60,135 bases of DNA, taken from the NCBI GenBank assembly GCA_023129415.1, contig JAGMCF010000192.1, forward strand, positions 1-60,135, given 5' to 3'. Below, in pieces: positions 42,187-52,787 of this stretch. The notes beneath the pieces were generated by a model. The model was not told where the DNA came from. It made no database searches and was given only the letters and a program-made list of their open reading frames with translations. Numbering within the stretch: position 1 is the first letter of the stretch; each line of letters starts with the position of its first letter. The stretch comes from Candidatus Cloacimonadota bacterium. Its GTDB lineage: Bacteria; Cloacimonadota; Cloacimonadia; JGIOTU-2. The translations under genes were made by a program, and so were the position numbers.

Positions 42187-45100
42187 ATGAAAAAGAAATT
42201 TATAATAATCATAACTATATTAGCAATTGTAGGAATAGCTACTAATGCATTTGCTGATAAATCAACACCATTTACTGCAATAACTCTTGACACAAATAAT
42301 GATGGTTTTGTTGATGTTATCGATGTGTATCTCACTTTTAATATACTAGATGTTCAAGTTAATTGGGCTAATCTTACTGATGATTTCCAGGTGGGTGGTT
42401 ATACCAGCGCTGTTACAGTTGATGGTATTGATACAGGAGCGTTTCCAGACGATAATGTTTTTCGTGTTCATATTCATTCAGGTGTTCCAAACACTATACC
42501 CACAAGTACAGAAGATCTATTAATTGAATATACTTATGATGGGACCAATCAAATTGTTACCACTGATCCACCTCCTGGTGGTTACCTTTGGTCTTTTCCA
42601 TGGATGAATGTAGAAGATGGTGCAGCTCCAAGTTTGGTTTCAACAACTTTTGTATCAGATCATCAAAACACATCATTAGCTATAGAAGGAACTACAATTA
42701 CAGTAGATTTCGAATCTAATGAGGAATTACTTGATTTTCCAGTTGTAAAAATATATGCTGTTGGTGGTCCCGAGGGCGCTGAAATTAATGCAACTATGGG
42801 TGTCGACAGATATCATTGGAGTGCAAGTAGAGTAATGACTGGAGACGATAATGTTTCTGGTTTGATAAAAGCTGATTTCACTATTGAAGATCTGAATTAT
42901 AATGAAGATACAAAAACTGATACAAGCACGATTGCCTACAAAACGGACCCTGCAACAGAAGTTTATGTTGATCCAACATATACTGCCCAAGCAAATGTAC
43001 CAGCAGGTAAATATTGGTTATGGGATTGCTTTGAAAAAATTCAAGAAGGTATTAATGGTGTTGCAGATCCAGGAACCGTAATTGTTCTTGCAGGAACAGG
43101 AACATACAAAGAAGATCTCACTATTAATAAAACTCTTGAAGTTCGACCTTATGGAACAGCAAAAGCTTATGATGATGTTACTATAAAAGGTGAGGCAACT
43201 GTCGCAGCTGCTTTATGGCCTTTAGCAGACCCAAATATAGAAATTACTGCAAGTGGTGTTTCAATTCACAACTTCAAAATCGAAGCCCCGGACTATGTTG
43301 TCGGTTTTTATTCAAGTGGTATTGTAATTGGAGCTACAAATGTTTCTATTTATTTAAATGAATTTTATGCCACTTCTGCAAGCAATACAGATGATATCTG
43401 CCAATCAATCCAAACCTATAACGGTGTAGATGTCTCCGGTTTGAATATTTATACGAACACATTTACACATAAAGTTTATAAATGGACTGCAGACTGGGGA
43501 TATGAAGCTATCTATATTAATCCCGGTGGCACAGGATTAGTGAATATTGAAGATAATACTCTTGGCGGAAAACTGTTCAGGGCAATTACTGCTCAACGAT
43601 CCAACTGTAACATTGAAGCTAATAACATAAGTACTGACTTAAATCCTGTTTCTGATGATTGGGTCACAGCCGGTGCCTGGGTTGGAATCTGGGCTTACAC
43701 TGATATTTCCAATATCACTATAACCGGAAATACAGTTCAGGGTGATGTTGGTGGAGCTGGTTTCAATAGAGGTATCCGTCTAGGTTCGACCGGCGGAAGC
43801 ACATTCACAAACCTGAGTGTAACTTCTAACGAGATCTATTACAACAAAAACGGTATCTACTCACAAAGTGCTACCGGCATTACTATCACAGGCAACGCTA
43901 TTGTTAATAACACTCTTAATGGTATTTTCTGTGATACCGGCACACTCGATGCAGAACACAACTGGTGGGGCTCTCCAAATGGACCTACTCATGTAAATAA
44001 TACTTATAATATCGCTCTAGGTCAAGGTGATGCCTCTTCAGACCATGTAGATTATGTGCCTTGGTATGATACAGGTATGACAGGTACTACTTTTGCTCCT
44101 GTTCACAGTGATGATGGTTTAGTAAAAGCTATAACCTATTTCTCTTCTATCCAAACTGCCATCGATGCTGCCGCTGCTGGTGCTACACTTACCTGCCAGG
44201 ATGGTACATTCACCGAAGATTTCGAAGTTGACCAGGATGTAACCCTGCAATCTGCAAACGGTCTTGGTAATACAACTATTCAGCTTATAGATTCTGAAAA
44301 CGGTATCAATTTGATATCGGGTGCAGGTGGATTTACTTTCGGTGGTAGTAGCGGTCATGGATTCACATTATTAGGCGGTACATTTTCTGAGCAGGCTTTA
44401 ATTGGTACAGGATGTGGACTTAGCAATGTAACTATCTCCTACAATACTATTAACACTACCGGAAATGCCGCTTATGGTATTCAGTCTTGGACTGACGCTC
44501 CTCTTATTAACCTTATTATCGAATATAATAACTTCATTGCGGATGAAGTTGCAGGTACTCAACCTGGAGATCGTTCTCTTAATTTGTACAGTATTACTAA
44601 TTCCAGTATTTCATATAATCCATTCACAGGGCCAAACAGTGTTGTATCTAATAGTAGTTATGCAATGCAGTTTGCTGGAGTTACAACCTCGCAAATTTCA
44701 GGAAATAGCATAACAGGTTACTATAATGGAATTTATATTGGTAGTGGTTGCGATGGCGGTGGAACCTCTGATTTAACAATAACTGACAACACATTTACAG
44801 AATGTTATAGAGCTATCAGGATAAGAGACTGGGGTGAATCTTGGGTCGGAAATGTTACGACCTTGGATATCAATCTAAACACTTTCTCTCCTGATAATAC
44901 TTACGGAATTTACATTTATGATGGTATTCAGCTAAAACCTGAAGATTTTACAATTGTTAATAATGATTTCAGCGGTTGTACTACAGGAATTGAAAACTTA
45001 CACACAACACAAGTTGTTGCAGAAGACAACTGGTGGGGTTCCGGTTCGGGTCCTGACCATGTTGATAATACCTTCATAAATCCTGCAGGTGAACCACATG

Positions 45101-48100
45101 GTGTTATAGTCTCAAATAATGTGGATTATGTGCCCTGGATGGATACTGATATGACATGTACTTCCTTTGCTCCAGTTGAAAAACTTCCAGGTGCAATCAA
45201 AAATGGTATTGAATACTTCTCATCTATACAGACTGCAATTGATACTGCAAGTTCTAATGATGAGATTATTTGTTATGCTGGTACATTTACAGAAGATATT
45301 TCTATTCCACTAACAACAACAGGTCTTGAAATTAGACCTAATGGCACAGCAAAGGTATATGATGATGTAACTATTAAGGGAGTTGATACTTTAGCTTGGG
45401 CTAACTGGCCACTTGCAGATCCGAATATCAATATACTTGCAAGCGGAACAAAGATACATCACTTTACTATAGAAAGCCCGGATGTTGCTGATGGATACTA
45501 TTCCAGTGGAATGGTTATTGATGGAACTAATGTTGAAATCTATAATAATGATTTTGTTATGATTGGTTCAGGTACAGTTGATCCAGGTGGTGTTGCAATT
45601 CAAACATATCGTGATAATGTACTTGGTTATTATAGTAATATTACTGGCTTGAATATCCATGATAATACATTTAGCGGAACACCAGCAGGTGATTATGTTG
45701 CAATATTCATTAATCACCAGTCTTTCACTAAACCTATAGATTATCGTATTTATATTCAGAACAATGATTTCTCTGGATATGTCCATCAGGGTATTGTAAC
45801 TGAGCGTGATTATACAGTGATAAGTGGTAATACAGTTACAAGAAGTTATTCGATAAAACAAAAAACTGGTTATGGAATGATAATACAAGATTGGGACGCA
45901 CGTCCTCAAAATGATGTAGAAGTTTATGATAATAGCATTTCAAACTTTGCTTATGGTATTCTTATTGGTAGAACAACCCCATCTCCACAAACATTAACAA
46001 ATATCTATATTCATGATAATGATATTAACCAGAATGATGTTGGTGTTAAAGTTCGTGCTTCTTTATCTGGTGTAACAATTAATTACAATAACATATCTGG
46101 CAATGATACCTTTGGTGTTGAAAATGCAACTTATGATAAAGTTGAATTTCTAAATGCAGAAAAGAACTGGTGGGGTGATGCAACAGGTGCAACTCATCCA
46201 AGCAATCCTCATAATATTCCCAAAGTATATGGAGATGGTGATACTGTAAACGATGGTGTTGATTTCATCCCCTGGTATGCAACCATTACCACAACACCCA
46301 GCACACAATATGTTGGTGTTGATTGGGATGTTAAGAAACGAGGATCTGATAAGTGGAGCAAAAAACCCAGAGAAAGAAGTGGAGAAAAAGTAGATGTTGG
46401 AGATTTAAATTATCCTCTTGCATTTTCTGATATAATTCAGGATGCTATTGATGCTGCTGTGGATTACTGCGATATAATTATCGGTACAAGTGGAAGTCCT
46501 TATACTGAGGATTTAACTATCAATAATAAGAACTTTATTTGGTTATATGGATATGATGATAGTGAAAAACAGTTCAGCTATCCTGAAATTTATGGTTCAC
46601 ATCAAGTATTAACTGATTTTGTAGGATTTAGTTATTTGAATTTTATACCCGGAAATGATGCTGTTGCTATTTACATTAATTCTTCAGGTTATCCAATTAC
46701 CGATGTATATGTTATTAACAATGAATTTACTCTTAATGATGGAGCAGTAGGTGTCCAGGTTGGTGGTTTAAATACTCCATATTTAGTATCTTATGTTTTT
46801 ATGTATGAGAATACATTCAACGGTCCGACGAGTAAAACAGCAGGTTGTGCAAATCCATTCAGGATTGGCGGTTGGTTTGGAATTCCAGTTAGCTGTCCAG
46901 TTGAATTTGTATATTTCTATGGAAATTATGTAAATTATGCATCAATTCCAATTAATTTGCATAATGCCGATATTAATTATTTGTTGATTGGATATAATAC
47001 CTTCAGAAATACAGATGGAGTAATTTATATCTGGGATGATGGCGAAACTCCAACCGGTGCTTTATCAGATTTCTGGTTTAATAATAATGATGTAGATTAT
47101 ACAAATACCTATGGTGTTGGGATTGATGTGTTTGATGTATATGATGATTCAAACTTTGATCAAAGCTTAGGTTCCCATAGTTGTATCAATGAGAATAGTT
47201 TTGATGGTATTCCTGGGGACTATGGCTTTGAAGCTGTAAGTATATTGTCTAATTTAACCACATATGTTCTTGATGCAGAAAATAACTGGTGGGGTTCAAG
47301 ATCTGGACCTATTCATTCAGGTAATACCTATACTACTCCTCCTCCACCTAAAAATGGTGGTAGATGTACAGTCAGCGATAATGTTGATTATGTAAGATGG
47401 TATGACGATGGCACAAATGCTATGTGTCCACCAGGAGATCCAGGTTGGGAACCATATGGAAATCTATTTGCCCCTGTTGTTAGAGATGATGGCTATAAAG
47501 CAATTGTTGGATATTATTCTTCCATACAAGCTGGAATTGATGACGCTTCTAATAATGATGAGATAATTTGTTATGCTGGCACATTCACAGAAGATTTCAG
47601 TGTTCCTAATACAGTAACAGGTCTTGATATTAATCCAAGAGAAGTTGTCAAAGGTTATGACGATGTTACAATAAAAGGTATAGCAACCCTTGAAGCCGCT
47701 CAATTCCCGAATGTAGATCCTAATATTGATATTTGGGGAGCTAATACAGAAATTCACAATTTCACAATTGAAGCACCTGATTATGTTGAAGGATATTATT
47801 CAAGCAGTGTTGTCATCGGTGCACAGAATGTTACTATAGCTGATAATGACTTTATTATGAATTCTGTTTCTTCATGGGATGATGTTTCTCAAGTAATTCA
47901 GACATATGCAACTATTGATGTTTCCGGTTTGAATATTTCCGGTAACACTTTCACTCATACTGTATATAAAAATGGAGCTGACTATGGTTATGAAGCGATT
48001 TACATTAATTCAGATGCAGGCACTGGAACAGTTACAATAATTGATAATGTATTAAGTGGTTATATATTTAGAGGAATCACAACTGAACGTTCTTATACAA

Positions 48101-51100
48101 CAATAACAGGGAATTCAATAATAACTGATCTTGGAATTCTGCCAGATGATTGGAGTGCTCCTGGTTCATGGCAGGGAATTAATGTTTATAACTACGCTGG
48201 TGATCCTCAAACAGATATTACTGTAACTGGAAATACAGTCAAAGGTATCGATGCTACAAAAGGATTCAACCAGGGTTTGAGAATTGGTAAGGATGGTCAA
48301 ACCTTAACAAATGTGCTTGTAGGTGAAGTATTACCTAAAGGATTAGCTCTTGGAAATACATTTAATTATAACAAATATGGTATTTTAGTGAAATCTGCGA
48401 GTGGAGTTACAATTAATGGCAACGCTATTGTTGATAATACTTTATATGGTATTCAAAATACAGATACAGGAGCAAAAGCTATTCTTGATGCTATAAACAA
48501 CTGGTGGGGTGACCCAACCGGTCCGAGCTTCTCCTTTGATTACGGATTGGGTTCGGGATTAGGTGATACAGTCTCCACTTATGTTGATTACACACCCTGG
48601 TACGATACAGACATGTATGGAACTTCATATTATCCGACTGTAACTCAATTTGTAATGGAATTAAATCCAACATCTCCTTATCAAAATAATTACTTTGATA
48701 TCAGAATTGCAGCCGCTGACACATTTGGAACAAGAAACCAGGATTATGGAAACTTAGCTGATTTCAGCAGCAGTCATGCTGCTTTAACTGTGCCAGAAGA
48801 ACAGCTTCTTGTTGACGGCTTCAAAGAAGTAACAAACGGATGTATTTCTACTGAAGCATTTGCTGCAACTGATCATCTGACAATCTATTCTTGGGAATAC
48901 AACACAAATCCACCAATCTACTATTCTTCATTAACCGATATTGTAATTCAACCGCAATGTGCACCAGCTCCTCCTACTGCTGTATCAGTCTTGGATGTCC
49001 CGGATGATAATGGTGGTTGGATATATCTTGATTATACAGTCTCTACAGATGATCCATTCTACATAAGTAAAGATACTACTTGCGCAGGTGTTAGTTACTA
49101 TATAGTAGAAAGAGATGCTGATACAACTGCTGCTACAAACTGGCAGTACTTCGCAACAATAGGTTGTTATGATGATGGTAGTGGAACAAACGATAGAAGA
49201 GCACTACTTAATGCACCTGCATCTGATGTTGCTTATGATTATCAGATGTGTTCTGTCCATAATCCATCAAAAGAGGAAATCATATTTGATGATAACCACA
49301 TCTCATATGAACCAATTCTTTTGTCTAAGGATGCTTCACAATCTGCTTGGGTATTTGCAGGAAGCGCTCCAGCAAAGGATAACCTTCCAGCATACGCAAA
49401 TATGAATGTGTTCTTTGAGGGTCCCTATCAGACTGGCGGCATAATGACCAATGACCTCTACACTGCTGGGCTTCTTCCTGTTGGTGCTCCTGCTAATGCC
49501 GTTGATGTAATTACCGTAGAACTTAGATCTACAACTACTGGTACTACTGTAAAATCAGCAATTGCTTATGTAGCAACCGACGGTTCTATCATTAACGATA
49601 GCGGTGAAAAGAGTCTCCCATTCTACTACACAACTGGTATTGAATACTACATTGTCATTCTTCATAGAAATCACCTAGCTATCATGAGTGCTGCTACTCA
49701 TAAATTTGGTGACTTTGCAAGCCAGGCTACAACCATTGATCTGACTACTGTTGGAGCTGCCTATCTTAACGGTTTTAAAGAGGTTGATACAGGTGTGTAT
49801 GCTATGTATGATGGTGATGCTAATGGATCAGAACTAGTAAATGTTAATGATGCATATGATTTGATTGATCATTTTGGCATGGCTGGATATCTTGGTAGTG
49901 ACCTGAACTTAAGCGGTTATGTAAATGTCAATGATGCGTATGAACTTATTGGCAACTTTGGTGTTGGTACATCTGTACCTGGAAATCTTAAGGATGACCT
50001 AAATAATGGGCAAAATGTTAGCTTCAACGTACCTATTACTACAGGAACAAAAGTTCTTGAATGCACCCTAGAAATTAAGAATGTTCAAATAATAGCAGGT
50101 GTTTCTTATAGCTTTGATATTTACATCACAAGAAATACTTCTAACTGGTCAGCACTTGGACACCTTACATTCTTAACTGAGACTTACTATTCTGACCTTG
50201 TGTTCAACTACAATGGCTCAGCACTAAATAATCCAGTTGTCAGTAGTTTAAGTCCTGTTGCAACAGGTACAAATGTGACCACGCCTTCATCTGGTGTGTT
50301 ATCAATTGAAGTGATTGATGGTGGATCTAATGTTCCAACATCTGAGACAAAACTGTTAACCGTTACTTTCGATATTACCGATCCCTCTGCTACTGCTCAA
50401 CTAAGCTGGAGAACAGGTGATACATCAATTATCAATGAATCCAGTAATAACTACAACGTTGCAGAAGGAACTCTCAGCTTGTTAGGTTCAGATGACTCTA
50501 CGCTTCCTGTTGAGCTTTCAGCATTCACTGCTTTGTATAATGTTGAGCATGAAAATGTTATACTTAAGTGGACAACTGCAAGTGAAACTGATGTTCAGGG
50601 ATTCAATATTTATCGTTCTGAATGTGATGATATAGAAACAGTAGGAAATCGTATTAATTACTCACTGATTTCACTACCGGAGACAGGAACCACTACAAAT
50701 CCAATCGATTATTCATATGAAGATATTGTAGCGAATGTTTATTCACCTTACTATTATTGGCTTGAAGTAGTAGATTATGGTGGCACTTCCAGCTTTCACG
50801 GTTCTATTGTATATACCCCTGGAGATATAACAGGAGACAATACAACTGATGTCTATGCTGCAACCAGACTTATTGGAGCTTATCCAAATCCTGCTCATAA
50901 CTATACGATAATTAAATATCAGTTATGCGGAAGTGTGCTTGAGCAGAATGCGACAATAAAAGTGTATAACATTCTTGGTAAGTGTGTGAAGACTGTTGAA
51001 GGTAGAATCGGTAAAGTAGAATTTGATGTATCTGATCTTGGTTCTGGTATCTACTTCTATCAACTGAAAACTAGCAATTATAATATTGTGAAGAAGCTGA

Positions 51101-51114
51101 TTGTTATTAGATAA
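42187..51114 (+). CDS. giant parallel beta-helix surface protein with T9SS sorting tail
   Basis: This 2975-residue secreted protein has a signal peptide (1-23), then a dockerin-like DTNNDGFVDVIDVYLTF. Five right-handed beta-helix modules follow, each opening with (Y)FSSIQTAIDxA..GTFTED or similar and closing with an NNWWGxxxGP motif (codons near 43961, 45029, 46165, 47284 and 48499, about 1.1 kb apart) and VDYVPWYDT. Near residue 2545, GDANGSELVNVNDAYDLIDH and DLNLSGYVNVNDAYELIGNF form a dockerin-type EF-hand pair. A cohesin-like domain precedes the tail GAYPNPAHNYTI..GIYFYQL..KKLIVIR. A role in polysaccharide binding or surface assembly is likely; catalysis is unproven. Confidence 0.88.
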   Translation: MKKKFIIIITILAIVGIATNAFADKSTPFTAITLDTNNDGFVDVIDVYLTFNILDVQVNWANLTDDFQVGGYTSAVTVDGIDTGAFPDDNVFRVHIHSGVPNTIPTSTEDLLIEYTYDGTNQIVTTDPPPGGYLWSFPWMNVEDGAAPSLVSTTFVSDHQNTSLAIEGTTITVDFESNEELLDFPVVKIYAVGGPEGAEINATMGVDRYHWSASRVMTGDDNVSGLIKADFTIEDLNYNEDTKTDTSTIAYKTDPATEVYVDPTYTAQANVPAGKYWLWDCFEKIQEGINGVADPGTVIVLAGTGTYKEDLTINKTLEVRPYGTAKAYDDVTIKGEATVAAALWPLADPNIEITASGVSIHNFKIEAPDYVVGFYSSGIVIGATNVSIYLNEFYATSASNTDDICQSIQTYNGVDVSGLNIYTNTFTHKVYKWTADWGYEAIYINPGGTGLVNIEDNTLGGKLFRAITAQRSNCNIEANNISTDLNPVSDDWVTAGAWVGIWAYTDISNITITGNTVQGDVGGAGFNRGIRLGSTGGSTFTNLSVTSNEIYYNKNGIYSQSATGITITGNAIVNNTLNGIFCDTGTLDAEHNWWGSPNGPTHVNNTYNIALGQGDASSDHVDYVPWYDTGMTGTTFAPVHSDDGLVKAITYFSSIQTAIDAAAAGATLTCQDGTFTEDFEVDQDVTLQSANGLGNTTIQLIDSENGINLISGAGGFTFGGSSGHGFTLLGGTFSEQALIGTGCGLSNVTISYNTINTTGNAAYGIQSWTDAPLINLIIEYNNFIADEVAGTQPGDRSLNLYSITNSSISYNPFTGPNSVVSNSSYAMQFAGVTTSQISGNSITGYYNGIYIGSGCDGGGTSDLTITDNTFTECYRAIRIRDWGESWVGNVTTLDINLNTFSPDNTYGIYIYDGIQLKPEDFTIVNNDFSGCTTGIENLHTTQVVAEDNWWGSGSGPDHVDNTFINPAGEPHGVIVSNNVDYVPWMDTDMTCTSFAPVEKLPGAIKNGIEYFSSIQTAIDTASSNDEIICYAGTFTEDISIPLTTTGLEIRPNGTAKVYDDVTIKGVDTLAWANWPLADPNINILASGTKIHHFTIESPDVADGYYSSGMVIDGTNVEIYNNDFVMIGSGTVDPGGVAIQTYRDNVLGYYSNITGLNIHDNTFSGTPAGDYVAIFINHQSFTKPIDYRIYIQNNDFSGYVHQGIVTERDYTVISGNTVTRSYSIKQKTGYGMIIQDWDARPQNDVEVYDNSISNFAYGILIGRTTPSPQTLTNIYIHDNDINQNDVGVKVRASLSGVTINYNNISGNDTFGVENATYDKVEFLNAEKNWWGDATGATHPSNPHNIPKVYGDGDTVNDGVDFIPWYATITTTPSTQYVGVDWDVKKRGSDKWSKKPRERSGEKVDVGDLNYPLAFSDIIQDAIDAAVDYCDIIIGTSGSPYTEDLTINNKNFIWLYGYDDSEKQFSYPEIYGSHQVLTDFVGFSYLNFIPGNDAVAIYINSSGYPITDVYVINNEFTLNDGAVGVQVGGLNTPYLVSYVFMYENTFNGPTSKTAGCANPFRIGGWFGIPVSCPVEFVYFYGNYVNYASIPINLHNADINYLLIGYNTFRNTDGVIYIWDDGETPTGALSDFWFNNNDVDYTNTYGVGIDVFDVYDDSNFDQSLGSHSCINENSFDGIPGDYGFEAVSILSNLTTYVLDAENNWWGSRSGPIHSGNTYTTPPPPKNGGRCTVSDNVDYVRWYDDGTNAMCPPGDPGWEPYGNLFAPVVRDDGYKAIVGYYSSIQAGIDDASNNDEIICYAGTFTEDFSVPNTVTGLDINPREVVKGYDDVTIKGIATLEAAQFPNVDPNIDIWGANTEIHNFTIEAPDYVEGYYSSSVVIGAQNVTIADNDFIMNSVSSWDDVSQVIQTYATIDVSGLNISGNTFTHTVYKNGADYGYEAIYINSDAGTGTVTIIDNVLSGYIFRGITTERSYTTITGNSIITDLGILPDDWSAPGSWQGINVYNYAGDPQTDITVTGNTVKGIDATKGFNQGLRIGKDGQTLTNVLVGEVLPKGLALGNTFNYNKYGILVKSASGVTINGNAIVDNTLYGIQNTDTGAKAILDAINNWWGDPTGPSFSFDYGLGSGLGDTVSTYVDYTPWYDTDMYGTSYYPTVTQFVMELNPTSPYQNNYFDIRIAAADTFGTRNQDYGNLADFSSSHAALTVPEEQLLVDGFKEVTNGCISTEAFAATDHLTIYSWEYNTNPPIYYSSLTDIVIQPQCAPAPPTAVSVLDVPDDNGGWIYLDYTVSTDDPFYISKDTTCAGVSYYIVERDADTTAATNWQYFATIGCYDDGSGTNDRRALLNAPASDVAYDYQMCSVHNPSKEEIIFDDNHISYEPILLSKDASQSAWVFAGSAPAKDNLPAYANMNVFFEGPYQTGGIMTNDLYTAGLLPVGAPANAVDVITVELRSTTTGTTVKSAIAYVATDGSIINDSGEKSLPFYYTTGIEYYIVILHRNHLAIMSAATHKFGDFASQATTIDLTTVGAAYLNGFKEVDTGVYAMYDGDANGSELVNVNDAYDLIDHFGMAGYLGSDLNLSGYVNVNDAYELIGNFGVGTSVPGNLKDDLNNGQNVSFNVPITTGTKVLECTLEIKNVQIIAGVSYSFDIYITRNTSNWSALGHLTFLTETYYSDLVFNYNGSALNNPVVSSLSPVATGTNVTTPSSGVLSIEVIDGGSNVPTSETKLLTVTFDITDPSATAQLSWRTGDTSIINESSNNYNVAEGTLSLLGSDDSTLPVELSAFTALYNVEHENVILKWTTASETDVQGFNIYRSECDDIETVGNRINYSLISLPETGTTTNPIDYSYEDIVANVYSPYYYWLEVVDYGGTSSFHGSIVYTPGDITGDNTTDVYAATRLIGAYPNPAHNYTIIKYQLCGSVLEQNATIKVYNILGKCVKTVEGRIGKVEFDVSDLGSGIYFYQLKTSNYNIVKKLIVIR

Positions 51115-51158
51115 ATTTCCACTTGGTCAGTAAATAGATTCTGATAATCTTATAGATG

Positions 51159-51196
51159 CCCGGGTCCCGATTATTCGGGATCCGGGTTTTGTTTTA
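51159..51196 (+). terminator. intrinsic terminator after the giant gene
   Basis: CCCGGGTCCCGA pairs with TCGGGATCCGGG, forming a GC-rich stem of about 12 bp with one mismatch, followed by TTTTGTTTT. Confidence 0.85.
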
Positions 51197-51351
51197 ATAA
51201 AGTAAGACTTGCAAAATACTTTAAAGGTCTTGTAGTTCTTGTTTATTGGATTAAGAAAAAGGGACGATAAATTATTAAAGAATGCTAAATTATTTAATAA
51301 TGATTATGAAAGATGCTAGAGGAAAAATTGAAGGATTAAAGTTTTTCAAAG

Positions 51352-52269
51352 ATGAAGAGAATTATAATTTATAAAAATTATGTAATTACATTTGCTTTCA
51401 TTTTTGTTGTATTTGCTCAAATACTGTTTGCAGTTGAACCAAAGGAAGAAGTTGGAATTACTTTTACCTTTGCAAATGGAGAAGTTACAACTCAAGGTGA
51501 TAGCAGCTATTATGAGTTTGATGTTATGCTTGAAGCAGATGAATCAGATACTTTTTTTGGTTCAGGGATGGTTTATATCAATTACAACATAGATGGATTT
51601 GGTGATTACATTTCAACAAATAATAATATTATTTTAACTAAAGGTGCTCTTATCCAGGGAGAATTGACACCAGGATTGCCTCTTTATAACATTGTTAATA
51701 CTGTTGATAATACCCCATTTAGAATAGCAATTACAACAGATTATAATTATCCAGCAAACCCATTATTTGCAAATCCTTTAACTACATCACCAATTCAATA
51801 TCTTCATATTAAGATTCTAATTTATGACCCATCACAAAATGCAGGACTTAGCTTTGAGCAAAATTTGATGGAGGGACAACAATATCACTCAAACAACTCA
51901 ACAATTTACTCACCAGTTATTGCGATTGATATTGATAATTCCAGCCTTCCGGTAAGCAATGCTGATATATCGGAACCAAAATGTGGATTATTGCAAAATA
52001 CTCCAAATCCTTTTGGAAGAACTAATTCTTCTACAGAAATAAATTTTATAATTGATAAGAATGCTTTAGCTGAAGTAAAAATTTATAATATACGCGGACA
52101 ATTAGTAAGAAATTTATTTATAGGCATTGTTAATAAAGACGAGGAATTGAATCTTATCTGGAATGGAAAAGATGAGGAAGGAAATATTCTCCAGTCAGGT
52201 ATTTATTTTTATCAATTAAGGGTTGATAAAGAGTCTTATCAGTCAAAGAAGTTGCTATTAATAAGATGA
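51352..52269 (+). CDS. secreted protein with T9SS sorting tail
   Basis: This 305-residue protein has a signal peptide (residues 1-28, YVITFAFIFVVFAQILFAVE), a cohesin/immunoglobulin-like middle (GITFTFANGEVTTQGDSSYY, FEQNLMEGQQYHSN) and the tail LLQNTPNPFGRTNSSTEINF, AEVKIYNIRGQLVRNLF and GIYFYQLRVDKESYQSKKLL with LIR at the end. It belongs with the giant protein upstream: same strand, same sorting signal type. It has its own terminator. Function is unknown; the domain resembles surface adhesion modules. Confidence 0.82.
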   Translation: MKRIIIYKNYVITFAFIFVVFAQILFAVEPKEEVGITFTFANGEVTTQGDSSYYEFDVMLEADESDTFFGSGMVYINYNIDGFGDYISTNNNIILTKGALIQGELTPGLPLYNIVNTVDNTPFRIAITTDYNYPANPLFANPLTTSPIQYLHIKILIYDPSQNAGLSFEQNLMEGQQYHSNNSTIYSPVIAIDIDNSSLPVSNADISEPKCGLLQNTPNPFGRTNSSTEINFIIDKNALAEVKIYNIRGQLVRNLFIGIVNKDEELNLIWNGKDEEGNILQSGIYFYQLRVDKESYQSKKLLLIR

Positions 52270-52307
52270 TACTGTAAATAAATATAAAGTAAAATTTAAT
52301 ATATCAA

Positions 52308-52350
52308 AAAAGCCATCTCAAGATTCAAGATGGCTTCTTTATTTTTTCTC
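52308..52350 (+). terminator. intrinsic terminator after the small T9SS cargo gene
   Basis: AAGCCATCT (52310-52318) pairs perfectly with AGATGGCTT (52328-52336), with CTTTATTTTTT after it. The stem is preceded by AAAAA, so it can act in both directions. Confidence 0.88.
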
Positions 52351-52360
52351 AGCGTACCTA

Positions 52361-52787
52361 CCCTGCTGGTTCAGGTATATTACCTGAACCATGAGTTTAT
52401 TCACTTTCTGTCTTTTTAACTTTATGGTTCAATTTACAAAATTGAACCAGCAAAAGTGTTTGGAGCCCGATTCTCCAGAATTGGAAGTTACCCAATCTGG
52501 AGATAGGGATTTCATAGTGAATAAAATTTTATTCGTTTACATCAGTTGTATCTGCAGCACTTGCAAACATTTCCCCTGCTGGTTCAGGTATATTACCTGA
52601 ACCATGAGTTTATTCACTTTCTGTCTTTTTAGCTTTATGGTTCAATTTACAAAATTGAACCAGCAAAAGGTGTTTAGAGTCTGATTCTCCAGAATCGGAA
52701 GTTACCCAATCTGGAGATAGGGATTTCATAGTAAATAAAATTTTATTTCTTTACATCAGTTGTATCTGCAGCACTTGCAAACATTTC
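52361..52787. repeat. tandem duplication of about 213 bp at the ctpA 3' end
   Basis: Copy 1 (52361-52573) and copy 2 (52574-52787) are nearly identical. Each holds three hairpins: TGGTTCAGGTATATTACCTG with AACCA, TGGTTCAATTTACAAAATTG with AACCA, and CTCCAGAATTGG..CCAATCTGGAG, and then the last codons of the S41 protease gene (ASAADTTDV). Copy 2 provides the real gene end; copy 1 holds a pseudo-tail. Confidence 0.9.

Noticed and set aside
45568-45909. 113-residue minus-strand ORF inside the giant gene
   Set aside because: It is antisense shadow coding within the repetitive beta-helix region.
52391-52600. 69-residue plus-strand ORF
   Set aside because: It is a translation of the tandem duplication and its hairpins.
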